The position numbers and the translations under genes were made by a program. From Actinomycetes bacterium (GTDB lineage: Bacteria; Actinomycetota; Actinomycetes; Actinomycetales; Cellulomonadaceae), in NCBI GenBank assembly GCA_023418375.1, contig JAEZZV010000303.1, positions 1 to 7,273 of the forward strand: a stretch of DNA of 7,273 bases. The letters run 5' to 3'. How positions within the stretch are numbered: the first letter of the stretch is position 1; the number at the start of each line of letters is the position of its first letter. This document shows, in pieces, positions 5,865-7,273 of the stretch. Below the pieces are notes generated by a model. The model was given only the letters and a program-made list of their open reading frames with translations. It ran no database searches and was not told the DNA's origin.

Positions 5865-6681
5865 AGATCACCCTCAGGTACTCCAGCATGGAGTCCGGAA
5901 GCAGGGTGTACCCCACGAATGCCACCACGTCGAGGGCCGTGTGCGCGACCACCAACGGGGCGACCCTGCGGTAGCGCACGTAGTACCAGGCGTAGAGCAC
6001 GCCCATGACGACGTTGCCCGCGGCCATCCCCGGCCCCTGGTACAGGTGGTAGGTGCCGCGCAGGAGCGCGCTCGCGGCGATGATCGCGGGCATGGCCCAG
6101 CGGAGCTCCTCGAGCCGTTCGACCAGGTAGCCGACGGCGACGACCTCCTCGAGGAGCGCGTTCTTGAGCGCGGCGAGGACCAGGACGGGGACCGCCCACC
6201 AGTGGGCGTCGAGGCCCGACGTCTGGATGGCCACGCTCAGGCCGAGGGCGCGCGCCGCGACGTACAGGCCCAGGCCCGGGATGCCGACGACGGCGGCCAG
6301 GCCCAGCCCGACGCCGACGTCGCGCCACGGCCGCGTGCGGTCGAGGCCGACGCGGCGCAGCGCCGACCGGCCGGCGCTGCTCAGGAGGAACAGCGCGAGG
6401 GCGACGGGCACGAGCGTGAAGACGACGTCGAGCAGCTGGTAGGTCAGGTCGAGCCAGGCGCGCTCGTTGCGCGCGGGGTTGAGCGTGGCCGACTGCTGGC
6501 TGATCGGCACCTCGCGCGTGAGCCGGTCGAGGAGCCGGACGAGCGCGTAGACCGCCGACTGGCCGACGGACAGCCCGAGCACGATCCAGACCTCGGCCCG
6601 CAGGCGGCGCCGCCGCGCGGGGTCGAGGGTCGGTGCTGGGACCGGACCAGGCGCGGCGGCCGGAGGGACGACGTCGTGCAC
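5863..6681 (-). CDS. CPBP-family intramembrane glutamic endopeptidase (CAAX/Abi type)
   Basis: This 272-residue membrane protein has a Pro/Ala-rich cytoplasmic N-terminus (1-30) and about seven or eight hydrophobic segments. The protease motifs lie in the second half. A Glu pair, LLEEVV, has its glutamates at 178-179. The second motif, LLRGTYHLYQG (206-216), contains His212, and the third, AHTALDVV (246-253), contains His247 and Asp251. In the Rce1/CPBP family these residues form the membrane-embedded active site, which cleaves protein substrates or, in bacteria, often has an unknown target. The classical first motif is EExxxR; here the Arg position is Val183, which I recall as usual in one actinobacterial subgroup. 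The GTG at 6681 is the first start after an in-frame TAG, and a -10-like hexamer ends six bases before it. The substrate cannot be deduced; a bacteriocin-immunity role is not supported by the neighbours. Confidence 0.88.
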   Translation of the reverse strand: MHDVVPPAAAPGPVPAPTLDPARRRRLRAEVWIVLGLSVGQSAVYALVRLLDRLTREVPISQQSATLNPARNERAWLDLTYQLLDVVFTLVPVALALFLLSSAGRSALRRVGLDRTRPWRDVGVGLGLAAVVGIPGLGLYVAARALGLSVAIQTSGLDAHWWAVPVLVLAALKNALLEEVVAVGYLVERLEELRWAMPAIIAASALLRGTYHLYQGPGMAAGNVVMGVLYAWYYVRYRRVAPLVVAHTALDVVAFVGYTLLPDSMLEYLRVI

Positions 6682-6687
6682 GTGGTC

Positions 6688-6693
6688 AACCTA
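6688..6693 (-). promoter_or_regulatory. Candidate -10 (TAGGTT) of the CPBP gene, leaderless
   Basis: TAGGTT on the minus strand fits TANNNT. Exactly six bases (GACCAC) separate it from the GTG at 6681, so the mRNA would begin at the start codon. No Shine-Dalgarno sequence is present and no good -35 is seen. The inverted repeat beginning at 6696 lies immediately upstream. Confidence 0.5.
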
Positions 6694-6695
6694 CG

Positions 6696-6733
6696 TGAGC
6701 CCGCTGTGCGCCGGCTGAGCGTCCGCGGGCTCA
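6696..6733 (-). terminator. 9-bp inverted repeat spanning the copper ATPase stop codon
   Basis: On the minus strand, TGAGCCCGC, which begins with the ATPase stop codon TGA, is followed after 20 bases by its exact reverse complement GCGGGCTCA. The nine paired bases make a plausible terminator stem without a T-tract. A competing 6-bp pairing, CTGAGC (6715-6720) with GCTCAG (6729-6734), uses the same right arm. Because the left arm sits only two bases upstream of the -10 of the CPBP gene, it could instead be an operator. Confidence 0.45.
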
Positions 6734-7273
6734 GGCGGCTCGGCGGAGGCGGAGGGAGTTCGTCACCACCAGGACCGAGCTGAACGCCATGGCCGCGCCC
6801 GCGATCATCGGGTTGAGCAGGCCGAGCGCCGCGAGCGGGATCGCCGCCACGTTGTACGCGAACGCCCAGAACAGGTTCTGCTTGATGATCCGCAGCGTGC
6901 GCCGCGACAGCCGGATCGCCTGCCCGGCGGCCCGCAGGTCGCCGCGCACGAGGGTGATGTCGGCGGCCTCGATCGCGACGTCGGTGCCCGTGCCCATGGC
7001 CAGGCCGAGGTCGGCCTGGGCGAGCGCGGCGGCGTCGTTCACGCCGTCGCCGACCATCGCGACGACCCGGCCGCGGGCCTGGAGCGCGCGGACGGCGTCG
7101 ACCTTGTCCGCCGGCAGGACCTCGGCGACGACCTCCTCGATCCCGACCTCGGCCGCGGCGACGCGCGCCGCGCCCGCGTTGTCGCCGGTGAGCAGCACGG
7201 GCCGCAGGCCGAGGGCCCGGAGCTCGTCGACCGCCGCGCGCGACGTCGCCTTGAGCGGGTCCCGGAGCACGAC
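6731..7273 (-). CDS. copA: Cu(+)-translocating P1B-type ATPase, C-terminal part (5' end outside window)
   Basis: The visible 181 residues are the end of a heavy-metal-transporting P-type ATPase, a plasma-membrane pump that uses ATP to export metal. The fragment covers the end of the phosphorylation domain and the last two TM helices. It shows TGDN (about 30-33), the hinge motif GDGVNDAAAL, and then helix motifs FAYN and MAFSSVLVVTNSLRL. The pair YN plus MxxSS is the signature of Cu(+)-selective P1B-1 pumps, so copper (possibly also silver) is the likely substrate. The CPC motif, DKTG site and N-terminal metal-binding domains lie beyond the right edge, so the metal assignment rests on the two last helices. 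The C-terminus ends normally at LRLRRAA with no truncation. The next gene downstream has its own putative promoter, so it is probably not part of a copper operon. Confidence 0.92.
   Translation of the reverse strand, partial: VVLRDPLKATSRAAVDELRALGLRPVLLTGDNAGAARVAAAEVGIEEVVAEVLPADKVDAVRALQARGRVVAMVGDGVNDAAALAQADLGLAMGTGTDVAIEAADITLVRGDLRAAGQAIRLSRRTLRIIKQNLFWAFAYNVAAIPLAALGLLNPMIAGAAMAFSSVLVVTNSLRLRRAA

Noticed and set aside
1421..7273. A single copper- or c-di-GMP-linked operon containing all four large minus-strand genes
   Set aside because: Gaps of 49-90 bp contain stem-loops and start-codon-adjacent -10 motifs, pointing to separate transcription, and the functions do not form a known pathway.

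Overview
The window is about 7.3 kb of very GC-rich DNA, dense in GTG/ATG-started genes and with strong G/C bias at third codon positions. It looks like an ordinary chromosomal segment of a high-GC actinobacterium. The mix of a ClgR-type regulator, a zinc-ribbon protein, a flippase-like membrane protein with a kinase-like insert, and TANNNT promoters placed directly on start codons would suit a member of the Cellulomonadaceae or a relative. That placement is an inference, not a database result.

Layout. Left edge: the 5' part of a ClgR/XRE-type helix-turn-helix regulator runs off the window on the minus strand (1-329). A divergent spacer (330-570) holds a compact array of 43-bp tandem repeats, each built from two related half-units of about 21-23 bp. 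On the plus strand, a stand-alone DUF5680 protein follows (571-1086). It converges, 10 bp apart, on a small minus-strand zinc-ribbon gene (1097-1339).

The remainder is one minus-strand train, read right to left. It starts with the C-terminal third of a Cu(+)-type P1B ATPase (7273-6731, cut by the right edge). Next come a CPBP-family intramembrane protease (6681-5863), a membrane-anchored PAS-GGDEF diguanylate cyclase with a Pro/Ala-rich tail (5772-4018), and an 846-residue membrane protein joining a degenerate kinase-like domain to a C-terminal lysylphosphatidylglycerol-synthase-type flippase domain (3961-1421).

Expression. Gaps between the minus-strand genes are 49-90 bp. Several contain inverted repeats, and two contain a TANNNT -10 hexamer 6-7 nt before the start codon, with no useful Shine-Dalgarno sequence. 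The regulator gene has the same arrangement. These genes are therefore probably transcribed separately, several as leaderless mRNAs, rather than as one operon. The common theme is envelope and signalling (copper export, membrane proteolysis, c-di-GMP, lipid/flippase function), but nothing shows that they form a single pathway.

I found no tRNA, rRNA, CRISPR array, insertion sequence or phage gene. The least explained items are the 43-bp repeat array, the pseudokinase-flippase fusion and the stop-codon-spanning inverted repeat downstream of the copper ATPase. I did not find a convincing new multi-gene system.
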